Assembly (NCBI GenBank): GCA_937885345.1
Contig: CAKZZH010000121.1
Span: 1 to 51,656, forward strand
Origin: an uncultured Lachnospiraceae bacterium
GTDB taxonomy: Bacteria; Bacillota; Clostridia; Lachnospirales; Lachnospiraceae
Reading direction: 5' to 3'
Length of the DNA: 51,656 nt
The notes under the pieces were generated by a model that was given only the letters and a program-made list of their open reading frames with translations, ran no database searches and was not told the DNA's origin. Made by a program: the position numbers and the translations under genes. Shown here in pieces: positions 17,655 to 26,618 of this stretch. Position 1 is the first letter of the stretch, and every line of letters starts with the position of its first letter.

Positions 17655-18740
17655 TTAATATATCGTGTATCCGCTTACCAAAAGTGCATCCCTTGCAACG
17701 TCATAGGCCTCTTCACTGTAAAAGCTGAGATAAAGCGCACCGTTTCTGTATTCGCGGTTATGAATGATTTCAACATTTTTGATGCTTACATGCTCATTCG
17801 AAAGGATTGAGGTGACGCGGCTTAATGCGCCCTCCTTGTCCTCAAGATATACAAATATCGAATAATCTTTTTCCATCGGGCCCTTGGTAAGAAGGCTGAT
17901 GGAATCCCTGTATTCCTTGGATGAAGCGAACATATCCGAAATGCCCTGCTTATCGCGGCCATCCACCATTTTCTTGATTTCCGTAAGGTAATCTATATAT
18001 TTTCCAAGCATAGAGCTTATCTGATCCGTATTGGTCATGCAGATCTGTGACCACATATCGCCCGACGATGAAGCAATCCTTGTAATATCCTTAAAGCCCC
18101 CTGCAGCAAGCCTTTTCATAAGTTCATCCGCAGTATCATTATCCTTCACAAGATTCACAAGCCCCGATGCAATAAGATGCGGAAGATGGCTTATGCCCGC
18201 AACCGCGTAGTCATGCTTATCCGGATCAACCACAAGCGGTATCGCCCCGATATCTTTTACAAGGTTCGTATAATAATCAAGTTTCTCATCCGTGGTATAG
18301 GGCGTCGGCGTTATCGCATAATAAGCATTCTCAAGAAGAGTGTCGGATGCAGCGATATAGCCCATTTTCTCGGAACCGGCCATCGGATGACCTCCGATAA
18401 AATACTCCTCAATCCCCAACTGTCTTGCCGTCTTGTGTATGGAAGTCTTGACACTTCCCACATCCGTAATTATGGTATCCTTTGTAACAACGCCTTTAAG
18501 AGCTGCAAGATATTCGTTATTAAGTTCAACAGGCACACACAGAAAGACGATATCGCACTTGGCAAATTCATCCGTTATTCCGTCAAGCGGGACATCCACG
18601 ACTTTATCTTTGACCGCCGCTTCAAGTACTTCCCTTCTTCTGTTATATGCAATTATTTTTGAATCCGGATGGACCTTTCTAAGCGTCTTGGCGATCGATC
18701 CGCCTATAAGTCCAAGCCCTATAAAGCCTGCAGTAATCAT
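17655..18740 (-). CDS. tyrA: Prephenate dehydrogenase with C-terminal ACT domain
   Basis: Converts prephenate to 4-hydroxyphenylpyruvate for tyrosine synthesis, using NAD(P)+. 361 residues: Rossmann GLGLIGGS (7-14), catalytic-region GGHPMAGSE and ISHLPH, then an ACT domain (about 296-361, SIFVYLEDKEGALSRVTSIL) that in relatives gives feedback control by an amino acid. GGGG lies 9 nt before the ATG. It sits between the envelope amidase genes and aroA. Confidence 0.95.
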   Translation of the reverse strand: MITAGFIGLGLIGGSIAKTLRKVHPDSKIIAYNRRREVLEAAVKDKVVDVPLDGITDEFAKCDIVFLCVPVELNNEYLAALKGVVTKDTIITDVGSVKTSIHKTARQLGIEEYFIGGHPMAGSEKMGYIAASDTLLENAYYAITPTPYTTDEKLDYYTNLVKDIGAIPLVVDPDKHDYAVAGISHLPHLIASGLVNLVKDNDTADELMKRLAAGGFKDITRIASSSGDMWSQICMTNTDQISSMLGKYIDYLTEIKKMVDGRDKQGISDMFASSKEYRDSISLLTKGPMEKDYSIFVYLEDKEGALSRVTSILSNEHVSIKNVEIIHNREYRNGALYLSFYSEEAYDVARDALLVSGYTIY

Positions 18741-18812
18741 ACAATCATCCCCTAAGTGCCCCGCACATATCTATGTCGCGAGTGTTTTTCAATGCTTTGC
18801 CGAAGCAATTTA

Positions 18813-20471
18813 TCAATGCTTTCTTACCTTGATTATAAGAAATACGATAGCCGAAAGCAGTACGACTGAAATCGCCGATACGATCGCTATCCACTTAACA
18901 TTGTTGTTTTTTGCGGAATTATCCGCTATGGTCGTCTCATCTTCACTTGTTGTTTCATCGGCTGCCGTCGTTTTATCCGCGGTAGTCTCTATGGTTTCGG
19001 ATTCGTCCTCCCTGCCGGCCGTTTCGCTTTCATCCTCGGTCGTAGTCTCTTCGGCCTTAGTAACTTCCTCTGTCGGTGCCTCCGTAGATGCTTCTGTAAC
19101 AGCCTCTGTAGGTTCTTCTGTAGGTGCTTGTGTAGGTGCCTCTGTAGGTGTAATAATGGGTGCCACGGTCGGGACCTCGATAGGTACGATCTGAGGTGTT
19201 ATATTTGTGGAACCGTTCGGAAGAACGAGTATATCCGTATTGGCCGATGTCGGATTGCTGAGGTTATTATTCTGAGCGGAGCCGTATGCAAATTCAAATA
19301 CCACGAGATCCGTTGTAAAATTGCCGTATGTTATGGTTGCATATCTGTCCATCATATCACTCTGAGCGGCCCCGAGAGCACCTATTGTATAACTGTCTCT
19401 GGGAAGCTGAACTGATGAACCGTCGCTAAACTGAGCCTTGACAATAACCCAGTCGGGATTGGGAGCTGATATGCTCTCATAGTATGTCGTGGTGATACCG
19501 GCAGCAATACCCACCTGATATACCGCAGGTACGTTTACTGTAACCGTAGCGCTTGCTCCACCCGCCTCTGCGGTAATAACAGCAGTTCCCTGCGCCACTG
19601 CGGTAATAAGGCCTTCGGGAGAAACGTATGCAACATCTGCGTCCGATGAGGAATAGGTTGCCCCTTCGATCCCGCTCTGAAACTGAGCACTGTAAGTTCT
19701 TGTAAGATCTATGCTGCTTCCTCCGGGAACCGTTCTCTTGGATAATCCCAAATAAGCCGCAACACAATTACCGTCATTGATTCCCAGATTAACAAGATTT
19801 GCATCCACCGACAGAAATGCCGCGTCATTGGCATTACTTACAAATGCATGCTCCACTATAAGTCCGGGAATTCCGACATTTGCCGCCGAATAAAGGACGG
19901 TATAATAATCAAAACCTATAAACTTACGTGCATTGCCGCTGACATCTTCGCCTACTCTGTTAATACTGTAGCCACGATCGGCAAGTCCAAGAGCCGCATT
20001 GGCACTGGATATCGCTGCTCCGAGCGTTGCCATCTGACTACTGAAAGTCGGATGTGCCGTAACATAACTAATCGTTCCGTTGGCATCTGCATTGGCATTG
20101 GCATTATTATGAACCGAAACAATAAGGTCCGCTCCGAGATTCATTCCGTATCTGCCTCTTCCGGTAAGACTCATGCATTCGCCCGAACCTCTGGTGAGAT
20201 ATACTTTAACACCGCTGTATGTTTCAAGCTGAGCTTTAAAAACGGTCGCTATTCTCCAGTTAAGTTTCGCTTCTTCAAGACCGTTATAGCTCGCACCGCA
20301 GTCCTGGGCTCCATGTCCGGGATCGATTATAACAACATAATCGCCGTCCGCATCCTTGGCATATGCATTTGCGGCGATCATCAAAGATGCGATGATGATC
20401 CCCATTATCATCATCAATTTGATAAATATACCATGTATAATGAATCTTTTTCTGTCTTCAGAGCAACTCAT
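18813..20471 (-). CDS. N-acetylmuramoyl-L-alanine amidase with Ig-like domain and C-terminal membrane anchor
   Basis: Predicted to cut the amide bond between MurNAc and the stem peptide outside the membrane. 552 residues: signal peptide (about 14-38, ending ANAYA), Amidase_3 domain with DPGHGAQDCG (zinc His53), EEAKLNW (Glu66/67), SVHNN (His121) and IVEHAF (catalytic Glu); a Big_2 bacterial Ig-like domain (about 262-316); a second beta-rich segment; a long Thr/Glu/Pro-rich linker (about 425-525) with EAPT-type repeats; and a final membrane helix ending KVRKH. There is no LPXTG motif: the helix itself would hold it in the membrane. AGGAG lies 8 nt before the ATG. It is a paralogue of the next upstream gene. 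Confidence 0.9.
   Translation of the reverse strand: MSCSEDRKRFIIHGIFIKLMMIMGIIIASLMIAANAYAKDADGDYVVIIDPGHGAQDCGASYNGLEEAKLNWRIATVFKAQLETYSGVKVYLTRGSGECMSLTGRGRYGMNLGADLIVSVHNNANANADANGTISYVTAHPTFSSQMATLGAAISSANAALGLADRGYSINRVGEDVSGNARKFIGFDYYTVLYSAANVGIPGLIVEHAFVSNANDAAFLSVDANLVNLGINDGNCVAAYLGLSKRTVPGGSSIDLTRTYSAQFQSGIEGATYSSSDADVAYVSPEGLITAVAQGTAVITAEAGGASATVTVNVPAVYQVGIAAGITTTYYESISAPNPDWVIVKAQFSDGSSVQLPRDSYTIGALGAAQSDMMDRYATITYGNFTTDLVVFEFAYGSAQNNNLSNPTSANTDILVLPNGSTNITPQIVPIEVPTVAPIITPTEAPTQAPTEEPTEAVTEASTEAPTEEVTKAEETTTEDESETAGREDESETIETTADKTTAADETTSEDETTIADNSAKNNNVKWIAIVSAISVVLLSAIVFLIIKVRKH
19078..19149. repeat. 12-bp imperfect tandem repeat in the amidase linker
   Basis: Six consecutive 12-bp units resembling GCCTCTGTAGGT, encoding EAPT-like tetrapeptides on the minus strand. 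Because 12 is divisible by 3, changes in copy number would alter linker length without shifting the frame. Confidence 0.75.
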
Positions 20472-20530
20472 TTCATTATCTCCTTCTTATGTGATCAATC
20501 TATCGCTTTACCGTATCGATTCTATTTAAT

Positions 20531-21976
20531 CTATTTAAAATGAAGACTGTCGCGTCTTCCGCCTCTTCTGGATTTTATAATGATTATTATCATAACTCCG
20601 GCGACGATAACGATAAGAAGAATTATCGCCCATTTAATAACATCAAGAACCTGGCTTTGGAGTTGCATTTCGGGGGTCATTGTGCTCTCCTGCTGCGCAG
20701 CGCTCTCGGTTACGCTCTGTGTTTCGGGAGGAGTGGTCGGAGCTTCGGTCTCGGGAGGAAGCGTAACAACCGGTACATACTCAGCCGTATTGTGAACCAC
20801 TCTTAAGAAACCGGTCAGTCCTTGATAAGTAACCGGAATATCCTGAATTCCCACGAGATTATATTCCACGGTTCCGACATTGTCGGGAATAATACTTCTC
20901 GAATATCCGTCGGACCAAATCTGAAAACAAATAATATTGTTCAGATTGATTGCCTTGAATTCATCATCAGTCGCATAAAATGTGGGGTCGAGTCCTGCGC
21001 TTATCGCAAGCCCTTTAAGAGGATTCACGGTAAGTTCAAGAAATCCGCTCTCGCCCGCAGCCGTCTTATAAACAATATTGGTAGTTCCCGCTCCGACGCC
21101 TCTTGCAAGTCCGCTTGCATCAACGGTTGCAACCTTCTCATCGACCGAATACCAGTTAACCTCGGATGCTTCATAACCGGGAGCGTTAACATACAATCCG
21201 TAAGCCGGGTTGATGGTTATTTGGGCCACGCTGTCGGCATTTGCGGTTCTTTTCTTAAGTGAAAAATATTCCGCAATACCCGCCGCATCGGCTTCTCCGA
21301 GAGTCTTGATATAATCGTATTTAATATTTCCCTGCTCATTCGAAACAAGCATTACATCGCTTGCGCTGCTAAGAAAGAGGTGCTCCACTATAATTACCGG
21401 AACGCCTACTCTTACACCCTCCGCGATCTGAGTGTAATAATCCTCACCCGTTTCTTCACTGACTCTGGTCTGCGCACCGTTATTCTTAAGGCCGAGTGCC
21501 TCGAGTTTGGCAAGGATACGATTGCTCATATCAACAGTAGCCGTTTCATAATAGACATTTGAAGAACGGTAAGTCATACTTCCCGAAGCGCCCTCGGTTG
21601 TCGAACTGTTATAATGCAGACTTATTATAAAATCCGCATTCATAGTCTTGCCGGCCATCGCTCTGCCTGTATTGGTAAACCATGTATTCTCATCACGTGA
21701 GAGATATACTTTAACACCCTCATAGCAGGAGAGTGCCTCCTTAACTGCAATCGCAGTAGCCCAGGTAAGATCTGACTCCTGAATTCCCGTAATATCCGAT
21801 ATCGCACCCGGATCTTTGCCGCCGTGCCCCGCATCAAGCATGATCACTATATCTCCGTCGCTGTCCGAAGCCTTCACCACATGTTGGCCGGTGCATAACG
21901 ATGTTAAAACGGCTCCTGCTAAAGCAAACACGCTTACAGCTTTTATAATTAATTGTTTAACTCTTCTCTTTTTCAT
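20531..21976 (-). CDS. N-acetylmuramoyl-L-alanine amidase with Ig-like domain and C-terminal membrane anchor (paralogue)
   Basis: 481 residues with the same plan as the downstream gene: signal peptide (about 8-36), Amidase_3 domain with LDAGHGGKDPGA (zinc His), SDLTW (Glu), SLHYNSS (His) and IVEHLFLS (catalytic Glu), a Big_2-like Ig domain (VNWYSVDEKVATVDASGLARGV), a second beta-rich segment, a shorter Thr/Pro linker and a C-terminal membrane helix followed by KSRRGGRRDSLHFK. The basic tail fixes the C-terminus in the cytoplasm and the catalytic part outside. It begins 9 bp after the transglutaminase gene, and the downstream amidase follows after 60 bp. Confidence 0.9.
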   Translation of the reverse strand: MKKRRVKQLIIKAVSVFALAGAVLTSLCTGQHVVKASDSDGDIVIMLDAGHGGKDPGAISDITGIQESDLTWATAIAVKEALSCYEGVKVYLSRDENTWFTNTGRAMAGKTMNADFIISLHYNSSTTEGASGSMTYRSSNVYYETATVDMSNRILAKLEALGLKNNGAQTRVSEETGEDYYTQIAEGVRVGVPVIIVEHLFLSSASDVMLVSNEQGNIKYDYIKTLGEADAAGIAEYFSLKKRTANADSVAQITINPAYGLYVNAPGYEASEVNWYSVDEKVATVDASGLARGVGAGTTNIVYKTAAGESGFLELTVNPLKGLAISAGLDPTFYATDDEFKAINLNNIICFQIWSDGYSRSIIPDNVGTVEYNLVGIQDIPVTYQGLTGFLRVVHNTAEYVPVVTLPPETEAPTTPPETQSVTESAAQQESTMTPEMQLQSQVLDVIKWAIILLIVIVAGVMIIIIIKSRRGGRRDSLHFK

Positions 21977-21985
21977 AACCGCTCC

Positions 21986-24484
21986 TTATAATATATGCCT
22001 GAAATAAACATCCGCAATAGTTGAAAGTCCTTTTCTGCCATCGCCATACCTCTTTATAACCGCATCGGCAATGTCCTTTGCTCTGAGTGCTTCGCTCTCA
22101 TCTATTGCATCCTCAGAGAAAGCGGCTTTCTCATAGAGCATAGTAAGCTCACCGATCTCATCCTCGCTTATAAGCATCTGCGCAGCCCTGAGTGCAAAAT
22201 CAGCGTAGCTCTCACTCTCGCCTCTTACAAATCCGCAGTATTTAAGCAGTCTGGCAATTCGCTCATAGCTTAAAATAACGGACCTTCTGTTTGAAGTCCC
22301 TCCTTTGGCATTATATATGTTTTGCTGCCGGATTACTACCTTTCTGTATCTGATGAATATAATAAATGCAATCAGAAGTATCAAAAGGATCGCAGCAACA
22401 ACTATAATTACTATCCTTAATATTTCTTTGGAAATAAGCGGGTTCTTATCAACCGGTGCAGGCGTTCCCGTACTTGTAACCACCTGCGTCTCGGGCTCCT
22501 TCGCAGTGCTTGTCGGATTCTGAGTTGTCGTCGGAGTCTGCGTTGTTTCCTGAGGATTGGTTACACTCTGAGTCTGTATCTGGGAAGGACTGCCGGATGA
22601 ACCCGGTGTCATTTCCATATCAACCCAGCCTATTCCGTCAAGGTATATCTGAACCCATGCATGTGCGGATGAATCAAGAACATATACCGCCCTCTCACCG
22701 TTTGTTACACTCGCATCCAAACAAGGAGTCTGTTCATAGGGATTAAAGCGATATCCTTCAACATATCTTGCCGGAACACCGGCCGCTCTAAGGAGCATAA
22801 CTCCTGCGGTGGCAAAATATGTACAATATCCTTCCTTGCTCTCAAACAGGAAATACTCTACAAATTCCTTGCCTTCCGGAAGTTTTCCGGGTTTAAGAGT
22901 ATAGGTACAGTTTTCTGCAAGGTAATTCTGTATCATATAGGCCATCTCAAGCCTGTTGCTGTTTCCGCTTAGTACCTCGCCCTCAAACAAATTACTGTGG
23001 ACAATATCCCTTAAGGCGTCGGCGCAAGGAACATTAACGCTCATATAATTCGCATTAACAAAATACCTGTATGATTGTTCATATCCTGAAATGCTGCTGT
23101 ATTTGGTATTAGCCATGAATAATTCCGGATCATAAAAATGATTACCGTAGAGTTCATACTGTAGTTCATCAGCTTCAGCAAGGATATTATCATAGATTCG
23201 GATTGACTCTTCAGGTGTGATAATAGGATAATAATAATCCGTATTTTCCTTGCAGATCGGTACCGAATCAAATCTATAAATATTCTTGGTATCACTTCTA
23301 AGGGAAGCAAGTTGGGTATCAAAGTCAGTAAATGAGCTCGATAATGCGTCGTTCATCGATGAAGTTAGATCCATCACATTATTAGGCACCGGAATCCAGG
23401 AGAAATCAGCTCCTCCTTCAACAGGTATATATCTGTATTTATTAAATGTAACATTTGAGTATATAGCATAATATCCTATGGGATTGCAATCGACAATTCT
23501 TCGAATATCATCATCACCAACGACTAAATCAAAGCCGTTTATTCTCTTCCACCTGTTGTATTCATAATCCTTTGAGTAGAAACATCCGGCATATATACTG
23601 TCCGCAGGCATTGCATCAAGACATACCGCAAAATCCGGCTCATAGTCGAATTTGAGTTCATCTATTTGTCCAAGATAACCGTTGCCGACCATCTTTTGGG
23701 TAAGTTTCTCTGTGTCATCATTACCTTCGAACATCTTTTTTACAAAATCCATAACCTGCTCTTTGAACTCGGTAAAAAATTCGGGCCTTTTATAGTCCTT
23801 CTCCGGTATGACCGTCGTCAGGATATTTCCTGCAAGTGTAAGTATCAGAATAATATATATTGCAGGTTTATGCGGGAGAACTCGCATTTTATCGCTGTCC
23901 GAAGAACATATCGCCGATGCTGCGACCAGTATGGAAATCGCAAGCGTTGCAGCAATAAGCATGATTACCAGAAATGCTGAAGGCGAGAGACCCACAACCG
24001 CAGGGATCGCGATCGCAAAAAGCAAAACATCGAATATGAATATAAGAAAAGTGTTTTTCTGGATACTTCTGAGTGACAGCACTCCGATAAGACTCATTAT
24101 AAAATAGATCATCATATTCTCATCGGCGATCACCATAATATCTTCAGGCTCATCAAGATAATACAGATCAGCATTAAAATGCACCGCGTATGTCTCGATC
24201 ACACGGTTTGTAAACGCGATAAAACCGCCGATCATAGCCTTATGAAGCACTATAAACCACGTTATCATCATGATTCCGACAAAGAGCCATACGATCCACT
24301 TTTTCTTAACCCAGATAAAAGCAGCTCCGATAAGCGCAAGTAAAATACTTATAAAAGCAATGAGCACTCCGGGAGTAAAAGAATTGGCATTATACACATC
24401 CAAAAAGCCCAGGATTATTGCGATCATGGTATATGTTGTGATCAAATATGAAGTTAGATAGAGTTTTATTCTGTCCGCTTTCAT
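21986..24484 (-). CDS. Membrane transglutaminase-like protein (TgpA/DUF3488 type)
   Basis: 832 residues. The N-terminus has about seven or eight membrane helices (residues 10-225), followed by a large extracytoplasmic region with a transglutaminase core: EGYCTYFATA (Cys553), SSAHAW (His608) and WVDMEMTPG (Asp622), so the catalytic triad is intact. Then a Pro/Thr/Gln linker, one more helix (about 669-694) and a cytoplasmic DUF4129-like tail (about 735-820). Such proteins are routinely encoded with MoxR and DUF58 genes, as here; substrates are unknown in general. DUF58 ends 4 bp upstream. Confidence 0.9.
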   Translation of the reverse strand: MKADRIKLYLTSYLITTYTMIAIILGFLDVYNANSFTPGVLIAFISILLALIGAAFIWVKKKWIVWLFVGIMMITWFIVLHKAMIGGFIAFTNRVIETYAVHFNADLYYLDEPEDIMVIADENMMIYFIMSLIGVLSLRSIQKNTFLIFIFDVLLFAIAIPAVVGLSPSAFLVIMLIAATLAISILVAASAICSSDSDKMRVLPHKPAIYIILILTLAGNILTTVIPEKDYKRPEFFTEFKEQVMDFVKKMFEGNDDTEKLTQKMVGNGYLGQIDELKFDYEPDFAVCLDAMPADSIYAGCFYSKDYEYNRWKRINGFDLVVGDDDIRRIVDCNPIGYYAIYSNVTFNKYRYIPVEGGADFSWIPVPNNVMDLTSSMNDALSSSFTDFDTQLASLRSDTKNIYRFDSVPICKENTDYYYPIITPEESIRIYDNILAEADELQYELYGNHFYDPELFMANTKYSSISGYEQSYRYFVNANYMSVNVPCADALRDIVHSNLFEGEVLSGNSNRLEMAYMIQNYLAENCTYTLKPGKLPEGKEFVEYFLFESKEGYCTYFATAGVMLLRAAGVPARYVEGYRFNPYEQTPCLDASVTNGERAVYVLDSSAHAWVQIYLDGIGWVDMEMTPGSSGSPSQIQTQSVTNPQETTQTPTTTQNPTSTAKEPETQVVTSTGTPAPVDKNPLISKEILRIVIIVVAAILLILLIAFIIFIRYRKVVIRQQNIYNAKGGTSNRRSVILSYERIARLLKYCGFVRGESESYADFALRAAQMLISEDEIGELTMLYEKAAFSEDAIDESEALRAKDIADAVIKRYGDGRKGLSTIADVYFRHIL

Positions 24485-24488
24485 TATT

Positions 24489-25655
24489 CTACTCTTTCTT
24501 ATCCGCGCCCTGCGTGGCTTCTTCCCCGGAATATGTGATCATTACGGCGCCGAGCATAACCGCCGTTTCAAGTGCTTTGTCATTTTCCGCATTTGCGATG
24601 TAGAAAACCTTGGAGTTATCATCGCTCTTCAAGGCGTACAGATCACTTCCGAGCAAATCCTTTCTGTACGGCATCAGATCATATAAATGCAAAATATCCC
24701 CGAGCGGGTCATAGTGTGCAAGATCCGTCGGAGTATGTTTAATAAACGCTCCCATACCGGGAAGCGCAAGATCGAAGCCATCCTCGCGTGCCGACAGTTC
24801 GCTTAAAATGCTCGAAAGAGCGGCAAGCATCCTGTCGTTTCCTTCAATCGTCATTTGATCGGTGAAAATATCCGCCACTACAACCGCATGATCGCGTATG
24901 GGCAGAGAATATTCTTTCACCATTGTCTTTCCTATCTTGGTAGAAAGTTTCCAGTGAATCTGCCGTATCTTATCGCCGGGAACATATTCATGAAAATTAT
25001 AAATCTCTGTGGGATCATCACCGGGCTTAACATCCGAATATTTGACTTCATCGATTCCGGAGCTGTTTATCGCACTCGCAGCCTCGGAAGTGTTATCGTT
25101 GGACGGCAAAACGACGATACGAACATAGCCCTTTTTCTTTTTTGAATAAAAGAAGAGTCTGAGATAATCGAAGATATATATTTTATCGACGCTGACATCG
25201 ATGTATTCGCAGTGAGGGCAGGGAATTTCAAGTTCAATCAGATAAGTGCCCCGGGCATCGCAGACCATTTCCTGTCTTACGGTAAAATCACAATTGCCGC
25301 GCGATCTGAGTTTCCTGCGCTTATAGTAAATATCGGAAAGCATGGGTTTGATCTCTTTCGCGGAAGATGCGTGATAACTGAACTTAAAGCGAACCCTCCC
25401 CCTTGTAAGAGGAAGAAGCAAGCATTTGTTTCTCACAGTAAAAGTCACTGTAATGCGTCTGCCTTTTTCGGCATAGATCATATCCGTAGGTGCTTCAACC
25501 TTAACTCTTGCCCTAAGTATGATACCGGATACAACAAGAAACAGTGTCAGGACCACCCACACCATATCGAATATGACTGGAAGGTATCCGGCACTTATCA
25601 TATTAAACGCAAATATTCCGGCTGTTATGATAAGATATATACAAATGTTGATCAT
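24489..25655 (-). CDS. DUF58 domain protein (MoxR partner)
   Basis: 388 residues with two N-terminal membrane helices (about 3-48), a beta-rich middle, and the DUF58 signature EYVPGDKIRQIHWKLS followed by KTMVKEYS. The C-terminal part resembles a VWA-like fold (VVVADIF). In known operons DUF58 proteins act with MoxR AAA+ ATPases, probably as substrates or adaptors in assembling envelope or metal-dependent complexes. It lies 9 bp after the MoxR gene and 4 bp before the transglutaminase gene, so co-translation is likely. Confidence 0.9.
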   Translation of the reverse strand: MINICIYLIITAGIFAFNMISAGYLPVIFDMVWVVLTLFLVVSGIILRARVKVEAPTDMIYAEKGRRITVTFTVRNKCLLLPLTRGRVRFKFSYHASSAKEIKPMLSDIYYKRRKLRSRGNCDFTVRQEMVCDARGTYLIELEIPCPHCEYIDVSVDKIYIFDYLRLFFYSKKKKGYVRIVVLPSNDNTSEAASAINSSGIDEVKYSDVKPGDDPTEIYNFHEYVPGDKIRQIHWKLSTKIGKTMVKEYSLPIRDHAVVVADIFTDQMTIEGNDRMLAALSSILSELSAREDGFDLALPGMGAFIKHTPTDLAHYDPLGDILHLYDLMPYRKDLLGSDLYALKSDDNSKVFYIANAENDKALETAVMLGAVMITYSGEEATQGADKKE

Positions 25656-25664
25656 TCTGCTACC

Positions 25665-26609
25665 CTATTTCTTCTTAGGAACCGGAATGCTTGAGAGCGC
25701 ACCTAAAACCACTTCGTCCACACTCACTCCCGTAAGCTTTGACTTGGATGAGAGCACGATCCTGTGCGTTGCCACATAGGGAAATACTTCAATAACATCC
25801 TCCGGAATTACATATGTTCTTCCGGCAAGAAATGCATTGGCTCTCGCCATTGCCGCAACAGCAAGAGAAGCTCTGGGACTGAGTCCTAGCTCTGCGTTGG
25901 GATCCTTTCTGGTTGCATCGGAAAGGCGAACGATGTATTCGTAGATCACATCATCCACAAATACCTCGGAGACCTCCTTTTGCATCTGTCTGAGTTTATC
26001 GCCTGTAATAACGGGCTCCACCATTTCGACACGACTTTTACCCTGTCTGTTTGCAAGGATCATTGTCTCATCCTCAATAGAAGGATAACCCATTGTAAGT
26101 CTGATCATAAAACGATCAAGCTGGGATTCGGGAAGAAGCTGCGTACCGGCAGAACCTACGGGGTTCTCCGTAGCAATGACCATAAAAGGCTCGGGAAGCT
26201 TATGCGTAGATCTGTCAACACTCACCTGCCCCTCTTCCATTGCTTCAAGAAGAGCAGCCTGAGTCTTTGATGAAGTACGGTTGATCTCATCCGCAAGAAA
26301 GAGATTACACATAACCGCACCCTCCATATATTCAAGACCTGCGTTCGCCGAGTTGTACATCGAGAAACCTACAACATCCGAAGGAAGCACGTCAATCGTA
26401 AACTGCATTCTGTTGGAGCGGATATTCATCGCCTTGGCAAAAGCTATCGCCATAGTCGTTTTACCGACACCGGGAATATCCTCCATAAGAACATGTCCAC
26501 CCGCAAGGAAAGCCTGCATTACCCTCTTAATGACATCATCCTTACCTTTTACCGCCTTACCTACCTCCTGCATTACCTTCAGGCAGTCAGGATTTATAAC
26601 TCTCTCCAT
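25665..26609 (-). CDS. MoxR-family AAA+ ATPase
   Basis: Cytoplasmic chaperone-like ATPase of 314 residues from ATG at 26609; GGA lies 7 nt upstream, and a GTG one codon earlier is too close. Walker A is GVGKTTMA; Walker B with the MoxR extension is LADEINRTSSKTQAALLEAMEEGQV; sensor ATENP and the arginine-rich LSPRASLAV block follow. It is the first of a MoxR-DUF58-transglutaminase set, which in other bacteria supports membrane or surface protein maturation. Confidence 0.95.
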   Translation of the reverse strand: MERVINPDCLKVMQEVGKAVKGKDDVIKRVMQAFLAGGHVLMEDIPGVGKTTMAIAFAKAMNIRSNRMQFTIDVLPSDVVGFSMYNSANAGLEYMEGAVMCNLFLADEINRTSSKTQAALLEAMEEGQVSVDRSTHKLPEPFMVIATENPVGSAGTQLLPESQLDRFMIRLTMGYPSIEDETMILANRQGKSRVEMVEPVITGDKLRQMQKEVSEVFVDDVIYEYIVRLSDATRKDPNAELGLSPRASLAVAAMARANAFLAGRTYVIPEDVIEVFPYVATHRIVLSSKSKLTGVSVDEVVLGALSSIPVPKKK

Positions 26610-26618
26610 CACTTATTC

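Noticed and set aside
19078..19149. CRISPR-like repeat array
   Set aside because: Units are 12 bp, contiguous without spacers, and code for a Pro/Thr linker; no cas genes are nearby.
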